DNA from: Acanthosepion lycidas
Lineage: Eukaryota; Mollusca; Cephalopoda; Sepiida; Sepiidae
Assembly (NCBI GenBank): GCA_963932145.1
Contig: OZ010616.1
Location: forward strand, 49,788,306-49,852,305
DNA: 64,000 nt
Direction of reading: 5' to 3'
In this document: piece after piece, positions 49,472 to 59,256 of the stretch
How the letters are laid out: the number at the start of each line of letters is the position of its first letter
Numbering within the stretch: the stretch's first letter is position 1
Notes under the pieces: generated by a model
Databases searched by the model: none
Told to the model about the DNA's origin: nothing
Seen by the model: the letters and a program-made list of their open reading frames with translations, nothing else
Translations under genes and position numbers: made by a program

Positions 49472-50400
49472 TTCCATGTTTATTGCCATCATCCTCATAA
49501 CATTATCTCCATCTAGAAAGGATGAAAGCAACTATGAAACACATACTTGTAGCTAATCAATATTTGATTAACAATCAAGTCTCCTTGATTTGGTTAATAT
49601 TTCCATGTTTATTGCCATCATCCTCATAACATCATCTACAACTAGAAAGGATGAAAGCAACTGTGAAAAACATCCTTGTAGCTAATCAATATTTGATTAA
49701 CAATCAAGTCTCCTTGATTTGGTTAATATTTCCATGTTTATTGCCAACATCCTCATAACATTATCTACATCTCGAAAGGATGAAAGAAACTATGAAAAAC
49801 ATTGTTGTAGCTAACCATATTTGATTAATAATCAAATCTCCTTGATTTGTTTGATATTTCCATGTTTATTGCCATCATCCTCATAACATTATTTACATCT
49901 AGAAAGGATGAAAGCAACTGTGAAAAACATCCTTGTAGCTAATCAATATTTGATTAATAATCAAGTCTCCTTGATTTGGTTAATATTTCCATGTTTATTG
50001 CCATCATCCTCATAACATTATCTACATCTAGAAGGGATGAAAGCAACTATGAAAAACATCCTTGTAGCTAATCAATATTTGATTAATAATCAAGTCTCCT
50101 TGATTTGGTTAATATTTCCATGTTTATTGCCATCATCCTCATAACATTATCTACATCTAGAAGGGATGAAAGCAACTATGAAAAACATCCTTGTAGCTAA
50201 TCAATATTTGATTAACAAGTCTCCTTGATTCGGTTAATATTTCCATGTTTATTGCCATCATCCTCATAACATTATCTACATCTAGAAGGGATGAAAGCAA
50301 CTATGAAAAACATCCTTGTAGCTAATCAATATTTGATTAATAATCAAGTCTCTTTGATTTGGTTAATATTTCCATGTTTATTGTCATTATCCTTATTACA
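49472..50400 (+). repeat. Minisatellite, 129 bp x ~7.2
   Basis: Units begin TTCCATGTTTATTGCCATCA at 49472, 49601, 49730, 49858, 49987, 50116, 50241 and a partial one at 50370. Spacing is 128-129 except one 125-bp unit with a 4-base deletion. Each unit holds the AT palindrome region 'aatcaatatttgatta' and 'caagtctccttgatt'. Copies differ at a few positions only. A related 1.5-unit block lies inverted at 63110-63300. Confidence 0.95.
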
Positions 50401-50922
50401 TGTTATTGATATTTACAAATGATTTAATGCCATGTATACATGTTTGTTTATGAAAATGTCAACCTATCTGGTTTTATTTTTGATGTAGAATTTCAAGAAA
50501 TCAATACCTGCTAATTGTTTAAATTTTGAATCCTTGAAATACTACAGCTAGAAGCAATGAAAATATTTTTAATAATCTATGTCACTTGAAAATAATAATT
50601 GAACTATACAGCTTTTATCTTGAGAAAAAAATGGCATGTTTTTCAGTAACATAAGATTAATTTTATAACAAATCTTTTGAAAAATCAGTTGAAATTTGAA
50701 AATATGTTACATTAAATAAAATATGAATCTGAGTGATACAAAGTAAACTCAGCATGCCAAGGCTATATCTTTTATTGAAGTGAATTACTTTATGTTAATT
50801 GTTGTGCAAAGTACTCATTCAATTTAATTTCTAAGCCTGATATCATAAATATAAAATGATAAGGACAAATAAAACAAAATTCTACCAACTTACAATTCCT
50901 TCTGACTTGATATTCTTCAACA
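50401..50922. other. Intergenic AT-rich stretch
   Basis: Nothing supportable seen. Confidence 0.5.
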
Positions 50923-51338
50923 TAAATAAAAAGATTTGTTTCTGGTAAAACTATCAATGACATTCATAAATTCAAGAGCCTGAACAAATAGTTTCCAAGA
51001 TCAAAATGCCAGAAAGAAGGTCATAAAAACTTGGCACCAGCTGACGATAAATCGTGAGGATAAAAACCAGAAAAATAACAGAGGTTACTACTCTTTCTTG
51101 TAGAGAGAGAAAAAGGAAGAAGGAAAAGTTTCTTTAAAAGGAATGATATAATTTTGTCAGTGCCATTTTGTAAATTGACAAGATCTGCAAGTGAGCAAAA
51201 TTCAGAGTGAACAGAGAATAGGTAAGTATTTTCTGATTATGCTCATTCAATTTTGATCTTGGAAACTATTTGTTCAGGCTCTTGAATTTATGAATGGCAT
51301 TGATAGTTTTACCTGAAACAAATCTTTTTATTTATTTG
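50923..51338. repeat. Foldback element with ~85-bp arms and 240-bp core
   Basis: Arms contain TAAAACTATCAATGACATTC and 'caagagcctgaacaaatagt' on the left and their complements on the right with few mismatches. The core has no coding content. MITE-like. Confidence 0.8.
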
Positions 51339-51445
51339 ATATACATATATTCGATATATAACATATACACTGACATAAATATCCAGGCACTTATCTACAT
51401 ACATATTCATGTGTACAAAATACATATTTGTCTCTTTTAAGCATG

Positions 51446-51476
<31 letters not shown>

Positions 51477-51549
51477 CTTTAAATAAGGCAAAAGTGAATA
51501 ATGAAATGTGGGACATGAAAACTTTTCCACTTTGTCATATATCTTTCCC

Positions 51550-51585
<36 letters not shown>

Positions 51586-51590
<5 letters not shown>

Positions 51591-51729
51591 AGTAAAGTCA
51601 ATCCTTAAAAATAGATTTCAGTTATAATTTATTTCATGCATGTATTTAAATATTCATCTCTTCATTTAAATATATTCAGGAAATAAATTATAACTGAAAT
51701 GGATTTTTAAGGATTGTCTTTACTTATTA
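51586..51729. repeat. Foldback element next to a (TA)n array
   Basis: ~48-bp arms AATAAGTAAAGTCAATCCTT and complement, with an AT-rich loop. The left end abuts (TA)n at 51553-51586. Confidence 0.8.
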
Positions 51730-51811
51730 TTAATATATTGCTCTGTTACTTACATTGAGCTCTCTTTGAATTAATGTCCTCCTTGTAATTATTACTACCA
51801 ATTATCAACTG

Positions 51812-51814
<3 letters not shown>

Positions 51815-51857
<43 letters not shown>
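51815..51857. repeat. (TA)n microsatellite
   Basis: About 21 TA units, just left of Penelope-like copy P1. Confidence 0.95.
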
Positions 51858-51862
<5 letters not shown>

Positions 51863-51879
51863 TAACAATATATATTTGT

Positions 51880-52870
51880 ATATATGAAGAACAGTATTGT
51901 GGGAATTGTATGACAAAGTGGAAAAAGATTACTTGTGATGCATTTCATCTTTCAGGACTTCATTAGATTAAATTTTTGTTATGTTGGTAGGACTTCACAT
52001 GCGCACGACAGAGGGGTGCTGGGAATTTCATTTTTTTTTACCTACTTATAAAGTGATGGAAATTAAAAGAAGAAAATTCTAACTGAATTTGGGTAGAAAA
52101 AAAATTCTAAAATTTCCAGTCCCCTTCTGTTATGCGCTTGTATAGTCTTACCAACATAATAAATTTAGTCCAATGAAGTAATTTGATGTTGCTTTTGTGA
52201 AGAGAAACTCTGTGGTCAAGTGGTTGGCTGATACCTATATATGTCTTTTTGCATTTTGTGCATTTGAGTGCATAAATCACATATTTGGAGTTGCAGTTTA
52301 AATTTTTATTTATTATGAATGTTTTTGTGGGGTTTTCGAAAGTATAAGTGTTTCCTTCTATAATGACGTCACAAACCCCACATCTTTTTTTATTGCATTT
52401 TGTGACCTCCTGTCTTGTGTCTTGTTAAATTTGGATGATGTTAATATGTGTTTCAGGTTTTTAGATTGGCATTTGCTTTTAATTATTTTTGCTGTTTTTA
52501 GCATATTTTTCAGTTTGTCGTTTTTGTTAAGTAGGTTTAAATATTTTGCAATTTCTGTAAATAGTTTTGAATTGTTTTTGTTGTATGTTGAGACATATGT
52601 CAGAGTTTGTTCGATGTTACATTTCTTTGGATTTACTTTTTAACTTTAATTTGCTCTTTTCTTACTTTTCCTTTTAAGGAATGAATAATTTTTTTTTATG
52701 TATATATTTGCTTCTTTGTCTTGTATGGAAAATTTTAAAAAATGTAAAATGAAGTGATGTTTCATAAATAGTATTTTTAAATAAAATAATTTATTACCAC
52801 CATTGTTAAGCACCTGATGAGATATCTTTAGATGCTGAAACATATGCATTTTTGTCGCGATAACTTGCAT
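51880..52870 (-). mobile_element. Penelope-like copy P1 (GIY-YIG region)
   Basis: On minus, the linker before the endonuclease is worn, then NLNCNSKYVIYALKCTKCKK and TYIGISQPLDHRVSLHKSN (about 52305-52190) give the GIY-YIG nuclease core (VIY...YIG, then R..HK). This is the endonuclease carried by Penelope-like elements. RT is absent upstream. The last ~75 bases of the coding side are also present inverted at 51957-52030, giving a hairpin 51957-52179. Confidence 0.65.
51957..52179. repeat. Inverted duplication at the P1 3' side
   Basis: ACTTCATTAGATTAAATTTT and 'ttatgttggtaggact' on the left pair with 'agtcttaccaacataa' and 'agtccaatgaagt' on the right, ~75-bp arms, ~75-bp loop. Confidence 0.75.
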
Positions 52871-52984
52871 GTTCCAATGTAACAGTTTATAATGAATATT
52901 TATTGCTCTACTCTTGTATTTAGCCCTTTTTTAAATTAATGTTATGAATATTTGAATTTATATTCTTTTCATTCTTTTACATTT

Positions 52985-53019
<35 letters not shown>

Positions 53020-53023
<4 letters not shown>

Positions 53024-54582
53024 TTTCATTGAATATGACAGACAAGGTGCTTTTATTTAGTTTTTTATACAATTTCTCATGCAATCTAATAATTTTTTCT
53101 TTTCAAATGATAAATTATATAAAAACTGTCCAAATGTTCTTTTTATCTGAGTGCTTTTGGCTATACATTTAGCCATTTTCAAGGATTAAATATTTTAACT
53201 GTTAAATAAGAAATAGTTCGTTGTATGTATGTTTTATAAAATGTTTTCATTTTTCAAAACATGGTCAAGATATTGTGTCCATGTTCAAATTTAATATCAT
53301 TAAGTGTTGGTTTCTTTGTTCTTATTAATAAGGCTGCCATTATTTTTAACCTGTTTTTTGCATGTAGATGGTGCTATTATATTAGTGTTGTAATCAAGTA
53401 TATTACGAATAGTGTCTGGTAGGTCTCCATGAATATTTAAATGAGATCTAATTGAGCTATAGTCAGAAAGGTCACTCAAGGAGTGAGTTTGCATGTCAAA
53501 CATGTTGTAGTATGGCCTATATAATTATTTATGAATTTTGATTGATCAGGAATAGAATTCCTTCATGGACATTTAAATTCGTAAATAATATTTCCCCTAT
53601 TTGATTTTGTTTTAGGTGGTGAATTATTATTTTTAACTATAAGGTTAGAGGTTTTAAATTTTTTCTAATAAATAATTAATCTAACTTTTTTTCTATTGTC
53701 AACTGGTGTTATGCATTTTTTTATAATGTTCTTAATTCTGCTTTCATCCTGTTTATAATTTTCGTTCGTCTGATTTTTATAAAAAATATTAATGTTATTG
53801 TTTATGTTTCTATTCTCAGCATTGCTATTAGCTACGTTAGACAGAAGATGCCTAATATGGAAATCCAACAATTGATTAGGAAATCCATTATTAATCAGCA
53901 TTTGATTTACATTGTTTAAGTTTCTTTAAAGAAAAGTGTGCAAGAGGATGAATTCTTGTGAGGAAATTTTTAATAACACCTATTTTATATCAATGAGGGC
54001 ATTCACTAGAGAAATTAAGATGGCAAGAGTTTTTACTAGTTGTTTTTTTATAAACAGAATTTTTAAAAGTATTATTACTAAGTGATGAGAACATCTAAGA
54101 AAGGAAGTTTATTTTTTTCACTAAGTTCATAAGTAAAATTTAGGACAGAATTTTGTTGAAATGTAGCTTTCAGATTGCTATTTCTTTCTTGTTTTCAGCT
54201 AAAATAAATATATTGTCTACATAAATTTATATTTTAGGTTTAATAACTTTAGTAAAAACCTTGTTTTCATCATAGGACATCTAATAATTGGAGAAGTATG
54301 GCCCGAGAGGGTTTCCCTTATTTACTCCATCAGTAATTTGTAAATAGTACCATTCTACCTATAAAAAGGAACTCTAGTGGTACAAGCGAGCAATAGTTTT
54401 CTTAAAATATTGGGTTGGATTGATGGAGGTGGAATTAAATTATTTTTATACACTGAATTAATGATAATATCAATAGTTTCAGAGATGAGAACGTCAGTAA
54501 ATAAATTCTCTACATCAAGTGACGCACGAATGCCGTGGTTTGTTTTACTTTTGTGCTTTTAATGGCTAATGTTAATGGAAAA
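53020..54582 (-). mobile_element. Penelope-like copy P2 (RT, GIY-YIG and tail)
   Basis: Reading on minus from 54582: an RT part with SLDVENLFTDVLISETIDII (near 54525-54465) and PPPSIQPNILRKLLLACTTR, a worn palm, then the connector (SECPH..KIGVIKNFLTRIH near 53990-53940), the GIY-YIG endonuclease (YIGHTTTCLTCKL near 53530-53490) and the C-terminus 'DTIRNILDYNTN'. The 3' tail runs 53177-53020, ending at (TA)n (52988-53018). Stops and frame changes are present in the palm and connector. The 5' part of RT is missing. Confidence 0.7.
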
Positions 54583-54766
54583 TGGCTAAATGTATAGCCA
54601 AAAGCGCTCAGATAAAAAGAACATTCGGACAGTTTTTATATAATTTATCATCTGAAAAGAAAAAATTATTAGATCACATGAGAAATTGTATAAAAAACTA
54701 AATAAAAGCACCTTGTCTGTCATATTCAATGAAATATGTATGAAAGAAGAATTGCTGCCTAAATAC

Positions 54767-54770
<4 letters not shown>
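54583..54770 (+). repeat. Inverted copy of the P2 3' tail
   Basis: The plus strand reads GAAAATGGCTAAATGTATAG through 'gcaccttgtctgtcatattc' to 'gaattgctgcc', the same as the P2 tail on the opposite strand (53177-53020). It makes ~160-bp terminal inverted repeats around P2, then enters a microsatellite. Confidence 0.85.
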
Positions 54771-54771
<1 letters not shown>

Positions 54772-54816
<45 letters not shown>

Positions 54817-54832
54817 ATGTGTGTGTGTGTGT

Positions 54833-54870
<38 letters not shown>
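54772..54870. repeat. Compound (TA)n-(TG)n-(TA)n microsatellite
   Basis: Symmetric array with a TG-rich centre. A Penelope-like tail ends on each side of it. Confidence 0.95.
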
Positions 54871-54872
<2 letters not shown>

Positions 54873-54960
54873 CAGCAAATTTTTATTCAAACATGTTTCA
54901 TTGAATAATATAGACATGTGTACTAATTTTATAATGACCCTTTCCAGTTGAAATTCATCA
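54871..54960 (-). mobile_element. Penelope-like 3' tail, minus
   Basis: GGCAGCAAATTTTTATTC then 'catgtttcattgaata' is the reverse of the tail ending at 54770. Only the last ~50 bases are clear. Confidence 0.6.
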
Positions 54961-55329
54961 AAGAAGATGCTGTAGTTTTTTAACCCAAGTACTTTCAACC
55001 TTTTCTACATTCATCTTCAGAGGTAAAATATAAAGACAAACTTATTGTAACTGTGATAAAATCTGCATTCTGTTATGATGGTGATTTTTTAAAAACATCT
55101 ATGAATATACTCTGTTACAGTTATTTTAAATATTTCAATTTATCTATTGATGAATTTTATCTCAGCATCAAGAAACTGAGTAGCCAACTGGAAAGGACCA
55201 GAATAAAAATAAGTAGGCACAATATATTTATGTTATTCAATGAAATATTTGAATATTTAAAAGGAATACTAACTGAGAAAAGTCGCAGCATGAAAATATG
55301 GTTAATAGAAATAAAAGTTTATGAAGCTG

Positions 55330-55795
55330 ACCTATCATTGTCTACTTCCCACTGACCAAATTCTTTTTTCAGTCGGCTGTAATATTTGTTATATTCATCA
55401 CTTTCTATTCAAAAGATTTTCAAAACCTCATCTTTGAATGATTCAGTAAAATCATCCACTTCATCTGATTTAAAATTTTCAAGAGTCTGCATCAAAATCT
55501 TCACTTCTATTATTACAGTCTCAACATTTGCTTCAATAAAAAGGATTTCTTTTAGCATTTCTATTTTCTTCATCTCAACAGATTCAATCTCCTTCAAAAT
55601 ATTGGCTTCTGTATAAAATGAATTTCCTTTGTATTTGTAGAAAGTTGCTCTTTTATATATCCAAACTAGTTCAGGTTTTTGCTCTTCTTATTTTTTCGTA
55701 ACATCTTTTGAATATGATTTTCTAAACTATCAGCTTGAATTTGCATTTGAGCAACTGTATGATAACCAACCTGTAGTGTTTCAGGCAATTTCCTG
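55330..55795 (-). pseudogene. Coiled-coil-like decayed coding block, unidentified
   Basis: On minus: LPETLQVGYHTVAQMQIQAD and SLENHIQKMLRK (about 55785-55690), IKEQLSTNTKEIHFIQ, then KEIESVEMKKIEMLKEILFI (55597-55540), SDEVDDFTESFKDEVLKIF (55465-55409) and YYSRLKKEFGQWEVDND (about 55390-55340). Heptad-like, Glu/Lys-rich helices suggest a coiled-coil host protein. At least two stops or frame changes and no introns suggest an old retrocopy. I cannot name the parent. Confidence 0.4.
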
Positions 55796-55860
55796 TGAAC
55801 CTAAGATAACTGGCAATGTTTTTTATGAACTGCTTCAAGAATTTTCCTCTGTCTCTCTCT

Positions 55861-55861
<1 letters not shown>

Positions 55862-55910
<49 letters not shown>
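55862..55910. repeat. (TA)n microsatellite
   Basis: About 24 TA units at the 3' end of LINE copy G. Confidence 0.95.
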
Positions 55911-55911
<1 letters not shown>

Positions 55912-55913
<2 letters not shown>

Positions 55914-56155
55914 TAATTTCACCCCAAGTAAGGCAATAATGCTACTAGGATGGAGAGGATTAGATGGAGTGAAAGAGAATGAACAGACTTTAGTGAGGAA
56001 AAAGTATAATATAGGAGCAGGATTCCAGAAGACAGAAGATGCCAGGTCAGGACCAATAACATTGCAGAACCATCTTTGAATTTTGTCAGGATCTTCATGA
56101 TATATAGTAGGAACACCACACCAGATACACCAGCAGTATTTAATGCACAGATAAA
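55912..56155 (-). mobile_element. LINE L-A copy G, short internally deleted 3' fragment
   Basis: On minus it starts ACCATTTATCTGTGCATTAA, passes 'gatcctgacaaaattcaaag' and 'ggtcctgacctggcatc', and jumps to the terminal block 'ccttacttggggtgaaatta'. Its 5' end is the same breakpoint as copy F (56966) and also touches a microsatellite. It forms one end of the palindrome at 56038-57088. Confidence 0.8.
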
Positions 56156-56156
56156 T

Positions 56157-56158
<2 letters not shown>

Positions 56159-56192
<34 letters not shown>

Positions 56193-56300
56193 AAAAGTTT
56201 GTTGCTTAGCTGATTGATGTTACCTTTAGCATCCTGACCCCAGGAGTTTCGTAGGCAGACATATCCGTCTACTCTTCAAAGAGTATCCGCAATTTACAAT
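56159..56300 (-). repeat. Repeat R1 copy 3 with (TA)n end
   Basis: On minus: 'attgcggatactctttgaag', 'gtctgcctacgaaactcc', 'gtcaggatgctaaaggtaac', then 'caaacttttac' and (TA)n (56187-56159). Confidence 0.75.
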
Positions 56301-56454
56301 ACATATATATTTTTAATTTATTTGTTTAAACGCTATTTTTGAAATGGATACTCATATTTGAGCAGATTCTCTGTTTTTATTTATTTATTAAACAGTAGAT
56401 TTATTTCCATCTACCAGCCTAAATATTTGAGAAATCTTGTTAGAAAAATATGTG

Positions 56455-56539
56455 CCAACTGGAAGGATTCAAATCTGCATCTTCTAGGAGAAACCGCCAT
56501 CAAAACTGACATACCTTAAACCACTTGGCCACGTAGGAC
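56455..56539 (-). repeat. tRNA(Ser/Leu)-like sequence, likely SINE head or tRNA relic
   Basis: On minus: GTCCTACGTGGCCAAGTGG at 56539 has a good A box (TGGCCAAGTGG), a pairable anticodon stem (TGTCA/TGGCG) with loop GTTTTGA, a long variable arm as in Ser/Leu tRNAs, and a B box 'gatttgaatcc'. The acceptor ends do not pair, so it is not a working tRNA gene. Confidence 0.5.
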
Positions 56540-56821
56540 CTCCTGATTGAACAAAACCAAATGTACATATTTTTCTAACACGATTTTTTGAATATTCAGG
56601 CTGGCAGATGTAAATAAATAAATATGCTGTTTAATAAATAAATAAATAAATCAGAGAATCTGCTCAAATCTGTGTATCCATTAAAAATAACATTTAAGCA
56701 AATAAATTGCAAATATGCCAGATTTAATCCATTTCCTAAAAAATTGCTTTTGTTTATGTTAGGATATGAAACAGAGCAGTTACATCTATTTCAAGAATCA
56801 GGAAAGATATATGTTCAAAAG

Positions 56822-56928
56822 CATTATCCTGAAGAGGGGACGGACATGTCTGCCTACGAAACTCTGGAGTCAGGATGCTGACGGTAGCATCAATCAGCCA
56901 AGTGACAAAATTTTTACTTATATTAATC

Positions 56929-56962
<34 letters not shown>
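56822..56962 (+). repeat. Repeat R1 copy 4 with (CA)n end
   Basis: Plus: 'gtctgcctacgaaactctgg', 'gtcaggatgctgacggtagc', 'atcaatcagccaagtgacaa', ending in 'ttaatcctg' and (CA)n at 56934-56962. Confidence 0.75.
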
Positions 56963-56965
<3 letters not shown>

Positions 56966-57312
56966 TACCATTTATCTGTGCATTGAATATTGCTGGTTTA
57001 TCTGATTTGGTGCTCTTACCATATATCATGAAATTCCTGACAAAATTCAAAGATGGTTATGTAATATTATTGGTCCTGACCTGGCATCTCAACTCCAGTC
57101 ACTTTCTCATTGACATGATATGAATTCCCTCTGTTTTTTCTACAAATATTTTCATGGCAAATGCTCTAATGAAGTTTTCTCTTTGTTGCCTAAACTACAT
57201 GAATCTAAGAGTACTACTAGACTGGCAATTAGGTCTCACTCTTTTACTGCTGGTCTAGCTAGATGCAACCATCTGTTATATTTTAATAGTTTCTTCTGTT
57301 GTACTTGTGAGC
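56966..57312 (+). mobile_element. LINE L-A copy F, 3' fragment
   Basis: Begins ACCATTTATCTGTGCATTGA directly after (CA)n. Contains the C-terminal stretch CFFYKYFHGKCSNEVFSLLP (57132-57191) and RLAIRSHSFTAGLARCNH. It ends at about 57312 where a different LINE begins in the same reading frame. Confidence 0.8.
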
Positions 57313-58365
57313 AATCGGACGCTTTTTTCATCTCCAATGGTACAAAGCAAGGTTGTGTTCTTACTCCTCTTCTCGTTGCACTTTTCTTTTCTGCTATGCT
57401 TGAAAAAGCATTCTCTGACTTAAGTGAAGGAGTCAATATTGAATTCAGAATAAGTGGAGATCTATACAATCAGCAACCTTTTAAAACAAAATCAAAACCT
57501 GGTCTGCAGCTGGTATGCATTCTTCTCTTTGCAGATGATACAGTTCTATTAGCACACAGTCAAGAAGACATCCAAATTATCTTTGATAAATTGTCTGAAA
57601 CAGCGAAAGCATTTAGACTCACTATCAAGACAGCTAATGTACCAGCCAGTACCAGGCAATCCATCTCTCACAAATCTTTTTGTATTCATTGATCGTACAA
57701 CATTAAAAACTGTTGAGGCATTCACATATCTTGGATCAACAGCATTCAGTAAACTTAAACATAAGTTATAGAATACCAAAGATGTGTTTCTCAGAGTAGA
57801 GATTGACATATACAGTTCAGTTGTTCTCTCAACCCTTCTCTATGGTACTGAAACCCTGTACTGCAAGCACATAAATCAATTTGATGCCTTTCACATGCGC
57901 TGTCTTCATGCCATATGTGATATAAAATGCGATGACAAGGTCAAGAATAGTGATATATAGAAGAAATGTGACAGCATCACAAACATTGAAACCATTCTAG
58001 GAAAGATGGTTATGTTGTGAGAATGGATGTGCATAGCCTTACAAAAAGGTGCCACATGGACAACTACCAAACTCCAAGTGTCCAGTTGGACATCCATTCT
58101 TATGCTACAAAGACTAATTGAAAGACAACTTGAAATATCTCAACTTTGATCTGAAAACCTGGGAAGCCCAGGCATCAAACTAAAAGGAGTGGCATAAGAC
58201 ATGTTTCATTAAGTTAAAGGATTTTGAAGACTGTAGACTGAAGCACCATGATCATCTTTATTAAGCTCTGAAGCAGAGACACCATCAAAATCCTACTTTA
58301 ACAAATTTCATCTGTTAGTGTGGTATTGTCGCCCGCAGCAAGGCTGTTGGTGTCAGCAAAAAACC
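57313..58365 (+). mobile_element. LINE family L-B (RTE-like) RT to zinc-finger relic
   Basis: RT motifs NGTKQGCVLTPLLVALFFSA (57334-57393) and LLFADDTVLLAHS (57523-57561), the latter with the FADD catalytic box. Then KTVEAFTYLGSTAFS (57706-57750), VVLSTLLYGTETLY (about 57817-57860) and a final worn finger (CGIVARSK) near 58320-58350. The order matches a LINE clade common in fish and invertebrates with a C-terminal C2H2-like finger. Frames change after 57650 and stops occur, so it is inactive. The 5' half is missing. Confidence 0.75.
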
Positions 58366-58389
58366 ATTATCTCATGTCTTTGATTTAAT

Positions 58390-59256
58390 AAATTTTCGTT
58401 TTTTTAGAAACTTAATAATGTGTAGTTTTTCATGTATGCATAAAGGGCATGAGTCATCTCAGGTTTTACAAGTTCTTGTTCTTGTTCTATTTATTATTTT
58501 CCATTTTACTTTTGGTGTTTTATTCATTTCTTTTAAATGCCAAAATTATTTGAATAGGGATGTCTGATTTCTATTTCTAATATTATTGAAGTAGCTTTTG
58601 TGTTGTTTCCACCTTATTTTAAATTCATTTTTTGTTGATCCTATATATATCTTTTCAATGTTTGGATTCTCAATGGATAAGATTGTGCATTTGTATACCA
58701 CAGATTCTATGTGGCATTTATTATCCAACGGGCAATCTTCAGGGTTTTACAATCACATAATTTTTCATTATTTTTGTCTAATTTTAATTTAGGGTTATTT
58801 ATTTGATTTTGGCATGTGTGTTTTTTCAGGATTTTATTATTATGTTTTTTTATGATTCTTTCTTGATTTTCAGTGTAGCTGTAACTTAATTTTAAGAAGT
58901 TTTTATTAAAGATCTTGCTAAGTTTGCTATCAGTAGGAAAGTGTTTTTCAATTAAAGCTAGGAATTTTTGTCCTAGCTTAATACTAATCATTTGGTTGAA
59001 TGGGGAGGGGGGTATACTGAATGATTTTTTTTTCTTTTTCTGTTTTTCTTCTGGTTTTTACTATTGTTTTTTATATAATTGATGTTAGTTTTTTTGTATC
59101 CACTATATATTTTAGAGCTATGTTGTAAAAATTACTGTGTTTCTGGAATATTTCTTCATTTGTGGAGTTCATGCTGATTCTTTTCTCTATTGATGAGGGT
59201 ACATGCTTAATTTTGGATGGAGGATGGTTTGACCTAGGGTTTACATACAAGGAAAA
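58390..59256 (-). mobile_element. Penelope-like copy P3, downstream half (GIY-YIG)
   Basis: On minus: a segment 'PPSKIKHVPSSIEKRISMNS' with TNEEIFQKHSNFYNIALK (59230-59120), then KFLALIEKHFPTDSKLSKIF (58965-58905), IIKKHNNKILKKHTCQNQIN (58860-58800) and the nuclease VVYKCTILSIENP and EKIYIGSTKNEFKIRWKQHK (58701-58610), which has the VY...YIG...R..H core of GIY-YIG. This layout follows the RT in one class of invertebrate RT/GIY-YIG elements. Frameshifts occur between blocks. Confidence 0.65.

Larger units (their letters stand above)
56038..57088. repeat. ~1-kb imperfect palindrome
   Basis: Mirrored order: LINE L-A piece, microsatellite, R1, AT block ('gagcagattctctg' on one arm and its complement on the other), then a tRNA-like centre at 56455-56540. 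Right arm is longer by an insert of ~110 bases near 56710-56820. Arms have diverged moderately and the microsatellite is TA on the left and CA on the right. Confidence 0.75.

Noticed and set aside
49472-50400. CRISPR-like array
   Set aside because: Units are 129 bp and repeated in full without unique spacers; this is a minisatellite in a eukaryotic genome.
56455-56539. Functional tRNA gene
   Set aside because: A and B boxes are present but the acceptor ends do not pair and the T stem has mismatches.
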